Shown here one piece after another: positions 28,901 to 40,900 of a stretch of DNA of 64,000 nt (its first letter is position 1; the number at the start of each line of letters is the position of its first letter). The DNA lies in assembly GCA_020466095.1 (NCBI GenBank), contig CM035808.1:9455012-9519011 (forward strand), read 5' to 3'. The notes below the pieces were generated by a model that worked only from the letters and a program-made list of their open reading frames with translations, searched no databases and had not been told where the DNA came from. Origin of the DNA: Chlorops oryzae (taxonomy: Eukaryota; Arthropoda; Insecta; Diptera; Chloropidae). The translations under genes and the position numbers were made by a program.

Positions 28901-31900
28901 GCTTCCTTTGTCTATGGGATAGCCGCGCTACGGAGCATCACTACAAAAAAAAAATTGGCCGACTCGCTTTCAATATACGCCAGGGCAACAAAGTGTCTCC
29001 GCCATTCCACTTGTCGACCTTAACAACATTTTCCTACCTCCTTTACACATCAAGCTGGGTCTATTCAAAAATTTCGTAAAGGCGCTGCAGCGAGATGGAC
29101 CAGCCTTCCAATATTTGATTAAATTTTTTCCGAAAATTTCCTATGCCAAAATTAAAGAAGGTGTTTTTATTGGACCAGACATCAGAAAAATCATGCGTGA
29201 TGAACACTTTTCGAAACATCTGTCACCTATAAAGCAGCTGCTTGGTCATCATTTAAAGACGTTGTGGGAAATTTTTTGGGAAATAAAAAAAGCGACAACT
29301 ACATAAAAAATAGTTGGAGGACTCTTGAAAAATTATCGAAAAATGGGAGTTCGGATGTCACTAAAAATACATTTTCTCCACTCACATTTGGATTTCTTCC
29401 CCGAAAACTTGGGCAAAACTAGCGACGAACAAGGAGAGCGCATTCACCAGGACCTACAGAGGATTGAAAAAAATTATAAGGGCTTTTGGGATGAAGGAAT
29501 GTTGAGTGACTATTGCTGGTCCCTTATACGCGAAACAGATAGTAAACAATACAAAAGGCTCAGTTCAAATTCTGTTCATTTTTAAAGTTTAAATTGGTTT
29601 TGGCTTTAAAGATAGGTTTAAAATAGAATTTAAGTTTTATGTTTTTTTAAGCCAGTTTTACCAACATACACAATTCGAACTGAAATATACATATGAACGA
29701 GCGAAGAATATACCAAAAATAAAAATTCGTTTTTGTCATTTTCAGCGAAAATCCTCATAAAATTAGAACGACGCAACGGATTTTTTTTGTTTTAGGCTCA
29801 AAACTTTTTCAATTGATTGTTCTTTCATTCAAAGTATTAAGACCTGGAATACCAGCCTTGGTTCGGAAATTATAACCATTTGAATTTCAAGTTTTTAAAC
29901 AAAATCGCTAAAAATTGGAAAGCAGCATCGCGTTTTTTGCCCTATAGCTTCCAAGTTACTGAATCAATTCCAAATTTGTGTACAAAGGATATGTTGCGTT
30001 GTCATTCCTCTTTCATATGAGTACCAAAAACTTTGAAATCGGTTAAGGCATATAGGGTCTACGACCTCATTATTGACATAGACTATAGGTAAAAATGTCA
30101 AAAACCGTTATTTAACGATTTCTCAAAAACTTGACGTGATAGAGAAAAAACGGGTACCAGATTCGGAATCAGCACGAAAAATTCCTCTAGGGTCGCTATC
30201 CAGTTTTTCTGGTCCAAAAGTTGGCCTTTATTTGTAAACTTGTGTAATCGAAGCTCAGTAATGAATCATTTTTTTTCTCCAAAGTATCGCAAAAAATCTC
30301 AATGTCAATGAAGAAAAAACATACATTGAAATAAGAGTAGACACCCTGCAGGAAATGACAGTAGTGAATCTATACTCTTTTTCTACTGTCCGCGTCAACA
30401 GTAGGTACTACTGACCAATTATGCCCTTCGCAATGCAAACCGCTATAGACAATTAACATTGCTTGTCATTGCAAAACCACCAATAGTGGAGACAAACAAT
30501 AGACATGCTATTGACGAGGGAACCATTATGAAGGCATTTATTTTAGTACGTCAATAGCAAGAGCCAATCGTGTGCCTATGGTGGCTCAACGCGTTGAGTG
30601 CTTAGCTTGAGCTCTGAAGATCGCGGGTTCAAATCTCGCGCGAGCACTGGATTTTATTTTTTATTTTTTTGTTTATTTTTTTATTTATATACTTTTTTTA
30701 ATGTAAATAAAAGTTTAAAAACCAAAAAGCTTTCAGAAAAAAAAAATGTTGGTAACAAATTAACAATTTTTTCAATCCAAGACATAATTTTTTGAAAAAC
30801 TTTTATGCATATAATATGCTTTTTCATCCCTGAGCGTAGGAATTGATTTATTTTAAATTATTTTTAAATTAGTTTCCATAACAGAAATGCATTGACCTTA
30901 AGCCGGAAGAATAGATGAAGTTACTTTTATACATCCAATATTACCCGCTTTTCGCATTTTCATCCGCCTTCGCTGCGGTTTGAACCGGGAACCTTCAGAC
31001 TGCTAGGGGAGAACGTATGCTCTATGCTATTGAGGCCTCCGAGATGTGTTCAGCAAATATGTTAAATCAATGAAATCTAGCTGTACAAACCTCGTTGATT
31101 GTTTCTATCGCATTCACTGCAGCAAAAGTCACAAAAATTAAATATATAGACTTCTTGTTGACATGGTCGACAGAGATGAACTATACCTATTGACTCATTG
31201 TAGACATTGGGTCATCTGCCGACAGGTTTCTGGCAGGGAATGAAGAAAAAACATACATTGTGCCCTTTTACATTAGGGCAACTATTGAAGGCAATTTTTT
31301 GGTTTATGGGGGAGACGAAGTGCGGAGGGGTAGTTTCTCTACATCCCCGCGCTTCGTCTCGCCCTAATGTAAATGGGCACATTGCAAAAAGAGTAGATAG
31401 CATCTGCCTTTTCGTCTTTCAATTCAACGGCTATATAATCGGATAATTGTGATAATCACGGCGAAAAGGGAAACATCGAAATTCGCCGCAAAAATCAGCC
31501 TCTCGGGTCAAACTTTAACACTTAAAAGACGTAATTGCGTCATTCCAATTTCCTCCTCTTTCGCAGAGTAAAAAGACAAAACGACACGTTTTTTTTTTGT
31601 TTTTATGCACATAAAAATTCAGAAACTGGGACAAGCGAATTGTTATCCAATGCCGACTTTCACTTTCAGATGACCATTAAGCATTTAAGTTAAAAGTTTA
31701 AAATAAAATTTTTGTTTTTTTTTTTTATATCACGCGCGAACCCACAAAGTCACGAAGAAATGCCTTGAAATTATTGGTGTGAATTAATCTCTTATTTCTT
31801 TACTGCTCATTCGTAAATAAAATGATAATTAAAGTAAGTATTTATTTAACCTTTCTCTTGAACAGGAAATAGACGTTTTATCAATTAGCGCCCAAGATCA

Positions 31901-34900
31901 AGAACAACTGATTGCCGAGCGAAACAAAAGGACTGTTGGACTGCTGAGAGAACTATTTCCCGATCTCACAAAGGTATGCGAAAAATTCATTCCATTTTCA
32001 TTGCATTCAGGTCCATTAGTTCCTATCGTAAATCTCAAGCAAAATTAAATTAATCATAGTCAATTCACCGTCCGCGAATCGTCTTTATTTAACCCTTGTA
32101 GGCGAAAAATAGAGAAAAATATTTAATATAGAGAAAATTCTCAATTGTTCTCATCAAATATACTTATATATAATATATAAACTTCAGGAAATCAATCTCC
32201 AAATTGATCGATTGGTAAACACAATACTACAAAAAATAGGACCAAGTATATTAGGCACAGCATTGAATCCGACCCTATTTAATTCGCCACGAAGGACATA
32301 TCCGGCAGATGCAGATGACTCCAATGAAAAAGATCTCAGAACGAATGTGAATGTTGAGAGTGTATTTGAACCAGACGAAGAATTCAGTAAAAATCAAAGC
32401 TAAATCGATTTAGAGAAAATTAAATAAAAAATATAAAAAATATAAATTTGTAAAAAACCAAAGCTAACTTCTTTAGGAGAATCCATTAATTGGCAAAAGT
32501 ATGAATTGGCCGAAAATTGATTCGTTGATTATTTCATTTTGTAGAGGCACAAGCACAAAAAAAATTATTAATGCAAGACCCACTATTCAAAAAAATCCCT
32601 TTAACAAAATTTACCTTTTTCTCAAATCCCACTGGCGGGTGTATCCACGCAAAGCTAGATTAAACTTAGGCCGTTTACATATGCCATTTTATTCGCGTTT
32701 TATCAACTTTGCCCGTTTTAGCACTAAAACAACTTAGATTTTTCCCGTTTTATAGTACAAAACTAAAACGAGAAACTTTCCTGTTTTAATTTAAAACAAG
32801 TAGCTAAATAAGATAAATCCTGCTTATAACTGCTAAAAATATCGAAATCTGAGTGTCATCACTATAAAAATGCAAGACATATGGTAATTGAAATTTCTAA
32901 TTTAAAAATTGTGAGGTTTGTTTCCACAACCAATGTAGAAAACGAACACAATTTCAATAATTGCTTCTTATCTAAATAACAATATTCACTCATATTTCAC
33001 GTGTTAAGCAAACAAAAGATAACTACAAAATGACAAAACGACATGTGCATATGTAAACACCCCGTTTTGACTTAGTCGTTTTAGCTTAAACGAGTAGCAC
33101 TAAAACGTATATGTAAATGCCCTATTAAACTAGAAAATTACTATCAATATCCTCCCACTTACGAGCTGACATTCCCTTTATCCAATGCGAAGGAAAAATG
33201 CACTAGTTCCAATTGCCTAATGTCCAAGAGTTCTCCGAATTAAAATGATAAAATTAATGAATTTCATCTCTTCAAATGCTCATCATCAGCATACATAAAA
33301 AATCACTTAACCATCGTGGGTAGTTCCATGCAATCATTCAATCACTCAATATGAAACGATGAATTGGCAAATAAACAACAATAACGGTAATCGAAATTCC
33401 ATGATTGCCATCAAGTGTGTGCATGTGTGCTGTCATTAATCTCATAGCGAAAAATAATGACATTTCTTAGCCCGACGAATTCTAGCAAAAATCAAATATT
33501 TCTAGCAAATCGACTCAATTGTAAATCGTATAATTGCTCAAGTAATCAGAGCCGTAGGACCAAGTCTTTTGCCAACATTGCTAGGTAATCGACCGCCAGC
33601 ACAGCCATCGTCCAATGGATTCGATGACTTCGATGATGATGACGACGATCACGACAATGACGCCGATGGTAGTGATACAAAAAACACCATAGACAGTAAA
33701 AAAAGTAATTCGAAGAAATCTTCTTCGGAGACTTCGGGTGTTATGGTTAAAATTGAATTGCCAACGTTTCCGCCTGACAACGTCGATGATGATGATGTTG
33801 ATGTTGATGATGTTAATGGCACCATTTCAACAGCTGTCGATGCCCAAGTGAGTTCAACGACAAGCCAAACTACCACGTCAACTTCTTCACCAATCACTAC
33901 AACGATCCCAAATCCAACAACATCCCGAATTCCCGATGAACCAATGACAACGGTTGATTCGATTCTAAGAATTAGTAAACGTGCAAAAATTTTCCCAACA
34001 TTAACGAATCCAGAAACAACCACAACCACCACCACGACCAATACCTACACATCCTTTTATCCCGTTCAATACACAACGAATGTCGTACCAAATTACCCGA
34101 CCACTTTAAGACCCATTTTAACAAGATCAACAAACGATGAAACAACATCAATTAATTCAAATAATTTCGTTGAGAACTCAACAGAAGAATTTGATGTTGA
34201 TGATGCAGAGCTTGTTGCTATTATTAGCAATATAAATCGTTTATTAAATTCTACCAATTATTTTATTACAACCAGAGATAATTTACCATCATCATCAGCA
34301 ACAACAACAACAACAACGCCTTCACCGGCAAGCACCACAGTCAAAATAACTAAACTATTTCCAATAAATTCGTAAGCATTCGGATACGGCGCTCTAAACG
34401 GCCTAGAATCTCATCATTAAAACTCTTTAAATGGATGCTGGACCTCATCGAGTAATAAATAGAAAAATAAAAATAAAATAAAAATTACTACTTATCGTTT
34501 GTTCGAGGCATTAGCAACATACATACATATATGCACAGTGATATTTTTCAAAATCACCAAGTTATAAGCACATATGCTAAAAGGTGTTCTCTTGTAGATT
34601 AGAATTTAGATTTAGACGCCAATGAATTTCTGTAGCAATCACAAATTTCATTAGCAATCGATGGAACTATGTTGCATTTTATTATGTTAGAAATTACCTA
34701 CATTCGGGATGGGCAAAAAACATCGATATATCAAAACATCGAAATTTTTTTAAAAACGATATATCGAAAATTTATACTGATATTTTTGCTCGGCGATATA
34801 TCGAACATCGATATACATTTCCCGACATCGAAAGCGATATTTTATATATGTCTTTAGTTGTAAACATGTATCGTATCTTATCATTCCATCTGAGAACTCG

Positions 34901-37900
34901 AAAACGTCCTTTTGTACACTCCAATTTTGTCTAAAATATGTACAGTGTACTCTGTTTTAAGCAGACACCTTACGGGACTGAAATATCTGTCCGCTTAACA
35001 GAGATGTTCGCTTAAAAGGAAAGTATTTGAGAAGCAGGAGCACTAGAAAATTCCTGAAATCTGTCCGTTTAGAGCTGTGTCCGCTTAGGGGGTTCTCCTT
35101 AAGCAGAAGGTACACTGTACTGTATTTTGTACAATAGTCATTTTTAATTGGTATTTATAATGTCGATATATCGAAAACTCGATATTTCTCCCCCGATAGT
35201 ATCGTTTCAATTTCGATGCTTTCTAAATATATCGATACGATATATATCGATGTACTTTCCCATTTTGCCTATCCCTTTTAGCTACATTCCTACATACATT
35301 CGTCCATACTCTTCTTCGATTTAAAATAAGGCGAACACGGTGATTCATTTCAAACAACTTCCATAATCCATTGCAAAAAAAAAAAATACCTACACAAAAA
35401 AAAACACAAAACACAAATAAAAAAAAATTCTCAAAATCAAAGCGAAATTTCGAAATTCCCTAAAATTATGAAATTTTCACACAATTGGAGACTAAATCAA
35501 ACGTGTGTTGTTGTAGCAAGTCGATGATCAGGTAAATAGTATCATCTCAAAATTGTTGCGTGCATTTGGACCGACTGTACTGCGCACAGCCATACAGGGT
35601 AATTCAGTGAATCGCGTTAGAAGTAATTTCGATGCCGATTTCGATGATGATGACGAGACGACGATAATAAGAGCTCATCGTCGAGTTCATCCTCGACGAG
35701 CGATAATGGAACTCGAGTTTCCATCGAGCTACCAACATTCGCACCCGACGGTGATGATGACGACAACGAAGTCGCGAGCAACGATAGCTCATCATCGACA
35801 ACAACGACTGAAAGCACCAAATGTAAGTGCTGACAACAACTTTGCTACAGCAACAACATACAACAACGAATTGGCAATTTTTAACAATTTTTTTTTTCAT
35901 TTTTCGTTTTTCGTTTTTATTAATTGGCAGAACTTTTTAAAAATAATTGGCAACACCAAGCAACAAATAACCATCGCAGCCGAATATCAAACACTGAAAA
36001 AAATGAAATGAAAATCCCGTCATTTGAAATAAATTTTATTTAAAAATTTAAATAAATATATTTACCATGAGATTTATTGTTAAGAATAAAAAAAAAATGA
36101 ACCTATGTACACTCTGAATACATTTTTGTCTACATAAAAAAATCACATATTTTTCTTTCTCAATAACCTTTCAGTTGTACTTGTTTTAAGTCTTTAAGGG
36201 GTTTATACGAGTACTTCAATAAGCATTTTTGATTAACTTTATTGTGGATGTGTGTTTCATGTATTTTTATCCGCTCATTTCTACTATAATTGTGATGGAG
36301 CTTTCTTTCCCTTTTGCAAGGGGATATTTTTTTTTTTCATAATCAACTGTCTACTCAAGTTCAACTGTGATAATTTTCCCGGCATGTGACAAAATTTTGC
36401 CTGCTATAAACTCACCTACAATTCGATAATCCTTCCTTAAATCGAAACGCTATTTCACTAATCAACACTGGCGGTGTCTGAAACGTTTCACTGCCAAAAT
36501 TTCGCAAAAAAAAGGGAACTCAAGTCTTCAAAGATCGCCTTTAGGTTCTGTTTCCTACAGTCAACCGCACAACATGTGGTAAAAATCACATAGTTTTGTG
36601 GCTCTGAAGTTAAGATCGTTACTTCAAGATCGTTACTTCAAGATCGTTACTTCAAATCGTTACTTCAAGATCGTTACTTCAAAATCGTTACTTCAAAATC
36701 GTTACTTCAAAATCGTTACTTCAAGATCGTTACTTCAAGATCGTTACTTCAAAATCGTTACTTCAAGATCTTTGCTTCAAGATCGTAACTTCAAGATCGT
36801 TACTTCAAAATCGTTACTTCATAATCGTTACTTCAAGATCTTTACTTCAAAATCGTTACTTCAAAATCGTTACTTCAAAATCGTTACTTCAAGATCGTTA
36901 CTTTATAATGATTACTTCAAGATCGTTACTTCAAATCGTTACTTCAAGATCGTTACTTCAAGATCGTTATTTCAAGATCGTTACTTCAATATCGTTACTT
37001 CAAAATTGTTACTTCAAGATCGTTACTTCAAAATCGTTACTTCAAAATTGTTACTTCAAGATCTTTACTTCAAGATCGTTACTTCAAGATCGTTACTTCA
37101 AAATCGTTACTTCAAAATCGTTACTTCAAGATCGTTACTTCAAGATCGTTACTTCAAAATCGTTACTTCAAAATCGTTACTTCAAGATCGTTACTTTATA
37201 ATGATTACTTCAAGATCGTTACTTCACAATCGTTACTTCAAGATCGTTACTTCATAATCGTTAAATCATGATCGGATCCGGGAAATTTGAGACTACCAAA
37301 GCATGATGTCTCAAACTACTTCTACTTATCACAAAAAGTGCTCTATCGGGTATGTGGTTATCTTCTGTTTCCCGGGGAAAGATAATTCCACTCCCAAATT
37401 GATGGGATTCATTTCCCTGCACCAAGATTGAGACGAGGTTTCAATTACTTAATTCAGAGAATTCATTTCCCAAGTGCAATGTCGAGGTGATTCAAATCAA
37501 TAAGGGAATCACTTGAGTTCCGAGTATCTTTCTTCTGCTCCCAAGAGGAAAAGCTCCCACTATGCCTGAAAGGGGCTGGCAAAAATCTCCAAACATTTCC
37601 TTTCAAACAATGAAAAAGTTCAATTAAAATCGTTGTTCCTATCACAATCACATTTGGCAGTTTTTTGCGCCATATACACACATACATTTGTTTGTATATC
37701 CCCTGAATGTCTCGAAATAAAGCAAATGTTCCCTTAAATTTAATTTTGAAATATTCTAAAAACCAAAACTTGGTCTCAATTGAAATTCTTCTAAAGAATT
37801 TTTCACCTATTTTTCCCCTAAACCCTCGCAGTTTAGTAAAGAAAATTAACAGAAAATTTTCATAACTAAATCCTTTCAAAATTTTGACATCTTTTTTCAA

Positions 37901-40900
37901 AATTTTTAACCCCGATCGCCAATACATTTCATCGAAAATTTAAATGTTGTCATGTTAACAAAAAATGTTTGCCAAAAACTGCCCAGTGAAGCAAAAGAGT
38001 CCGCATGGCGCTCCTAAGGACTCCTTTCCGAGAGCAAATTCTCCTAAAGCGCTCCGACAGGAGTTCTAAATGAGCGTTTTTCGGGAGAAAAAAAGTATAT
38101 CGAAAAAGTATACTTTTTGGGATCTCAAAATTTATCTTCCAAGATTGCTAGAATGCTCCTTAAGAGTCTAATTGGACTCTCTTTCAGATATAATTTTTTT
38201 TAAATGATTCGTTTGGTCTCCCTAAATGCTCCTAAGCGTTGTTTCTTTGAGGCTTTGGCAAAAGAACTAGGTACTTCGAAGAGCTCCGTTAGGACTCCTT
38301 TTACACTCTTTTTCGGAGCACTCCGAAAACACTTCTTCAGGGAGCTTTAAAAGGAGTCCTTTTACACTCTTTTTCGCAGCACTCCGTAAATGGTTACGTC
38401 TACAAAAAAAAACTGAAAGTTATCTTGAATACACTTAAGGATATATGTCTTTACTTTTCTCCAGTTTATAAAGAGTAACTGAAATCTATTTTTTCTGTAT
38501 CCTTTTTTTTATTATTTTCCCATTAAACAAAAAAACTTATATGAACTAAGATTGGTCTTAACTTAATTTTCACATAATTTTCATGCTTTTTGTTTTCTAT
38601 ATTTCTCTCTCTTCTTCTTTTTTTCTTTTACTTTCATGCGCATACATGATTTGGTCTGTGACATAACCAACCAAAATTTCAATTCAATTCAATAAAAATC
38701 AAAATGAAATCATCAACAAAATCTCGAAACGACAATGAATCGAACAAAATGTATACAAAAATACATTCATACGCACGTGCATCGATCGAAATATGGCATT
38801 TGCATTTTATCAAACGAAAAACAAAATTCTTAAAAAACAAATTTCGTTCTAAAAATATAAAAAATAAAAAAACATTTACTGCATTCTAACAAAAATAAAT
38901 TGACCAAAACTCCTCCCATCCAACCTGTACTTCTTATATTTTTCACTATCCTTTGGCATATGCTTCCACTATGCTATCATAATCCTATCCTCATTTATGT
39001 TACAATCACAATATATATTCCCTCGCTCCACTATTATCCTCCTTGAAATACCAAACAAAAAACACCCACCCACGCACGCACACACACGAACACACACGCA
39101 CACACACACACATACAAATAACATGCAAACCATTTATGTTAAAAATATTTGCATAAAATTTACACATAAATTGTCGAACACCTTCACACCAACATATTAT
39201 CCCTGCAATGAACTCCAATGTTTTTTTTTTTTTTTTTTTGTTGTTTTTTAACAATCTGTCAATCAACAATGCAATAAAATGAAATGAAATTCGCCATTGT
39301 AACTTGTAATCAAAATTCGAAATTTATTAAATTTTATATTACAATAAACTTAAACGAATGAATCAATGAAAATATAACGAAAATACATACGCGAAATCAA
39401 AAAAAAAAAAAAAAAAACTCGCCTCCAATCAGAATGGAGCCACCGATACCCAAATCGATTTGTCTGCCATCAATAAACAACTCGAAGAGACCATTCGCGT
39501 TGCACGTCAGGTGAAGGAAGCCGAAGCCGCAGCATCGCAACAGCAGCCGCCACAGCAGCAAGCACCGGCTCAACTGCCGATACCACAATCGCCGGCAAAA
39601 CCGCTGCCGGAACAAACCATTCAACTCAGTTTCAGCAATGAAGTCGTCTCACCCTTGACCACAAACGACAACTCCAAAGCCATCAGCAATGATTTGCAAT
39701 TGACAGAATCGAAATCACCTGCCATTGATGAATTGACATTGGACTCGAACGAGGATACGGCCGATTTAGATGACAGAAATAAAAGGTAACCTATTAATTA
39801 GCATACACAATATTATTATTATAATCGTGCATAAATATAATGCCCCATTTTCCACACATATATGTATGACAAACCCCAACCCCTTATAACATACCCAAAA
39901 ACCCAAATAACCCACAAAAAAAAAAAAAACAAATGCTAATTGGCAACACTTGTCGAAATTTTGGTAACACATTTTAATCAACAACAAAAATTTCAAAAAG
40001 CAATATTTTTAAAAGGTTTTTGAGCTTCGGTGGAGCCGGTCTAACTGGCGGCGCAAGCGTTACATCGGGCAATAGTGCAGGCGGTGCGGCTCAAGGCGGT
40101 TCCGGAAATTTCTTATTCGATATCATAAGAGTGAGTAAAATGATTAGTTAATCGGCTTAGAATCAGTTAAATTGATTTTTTAAATACTAAATCAGTAATT
40201 AATGGCATGACTTTTCAATGCATATGTCCTTTGAAGATTGCATTTTAATGACCATTAAGTATCAGTGTGTTAAATGATCATTTATAAATTGCATTAGAAT
40301 GACTTTTAAGTTCTAAAGTAGTCATATATGGAATGCATCTTAATCCACATTAAGTGGCCCAAATAATCATTCAAAAATTGCACCTAAATCCACATTAAGT
40401 GTCCCAAATAATCATTCAAAAATTTCACCTAAATCCACATTAAGTGTCCCAAATAATCATTCAAAAATTGCACCTAAATTCCCATTACAAAAATTCCACC
40501 TGAATCCCCATTAAGTGTCCCAAATAATCATTCAAAAATTGCACCTAAATCCACATTAAGTGTCCCAAATAATCATTCAAAAATTGCACCTAAATCCACA
40601 TTAAGTGGCCCAAATAATCATTCAAAAATTCCACCTGAATCCCATTAAGTGTCCCAAATAATCATTCAAAAATTACACCTAAATCCACATTAAGTGGCCC
40701 AAATAATCATTCAAAAATTGCACCTAAATCCACATTAAGTGTCCCAAATAATCATTCAAAAATTCCACCTAAATCCCCATTAAGTGTCCCAAATAATCAT
40801 TCAAAAATTCCATCTGAATGCCCATTGAGTTCTTAAATCATCATTTATAGCTTGTGTCTTAATTTATATTTAAATTCTTATTAATGATCATTTATAGGTT

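Larger units (their letters stand above)
30220..31865. other. End of the 15 kb intron
   Basis: Besides the two tRNA-like sequences at 30545 and 30955 there is an imperfect palindrome at 31256-31385 (TACATTAGGGC / GCCCTAATGTA), probably a small MITE. The intron ends in the acceptor ..CTCTTGAACAG before 31866. Confidence 0.5.

Noticed and set aside
33649..34041. 130-residue minus-strand frame opposite exon B
   Set aside because: It is the antisense shadow of the Asp/Thr-rich coding exon; its Val/Ser runs mirror GAT and ACA codons.
36598..37257. 219-residue open frame with a 14-residue repeat
   Set aside because: It is fully explained by the 14-bp satellite; parallel frames are open in another register too and no start context or domain exists.
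37463..37927. 154-residue minus-strand open frame
   Set aside because: No recognisable domain or homologous partner exon; composition resembles intronic AT-rich DNA.
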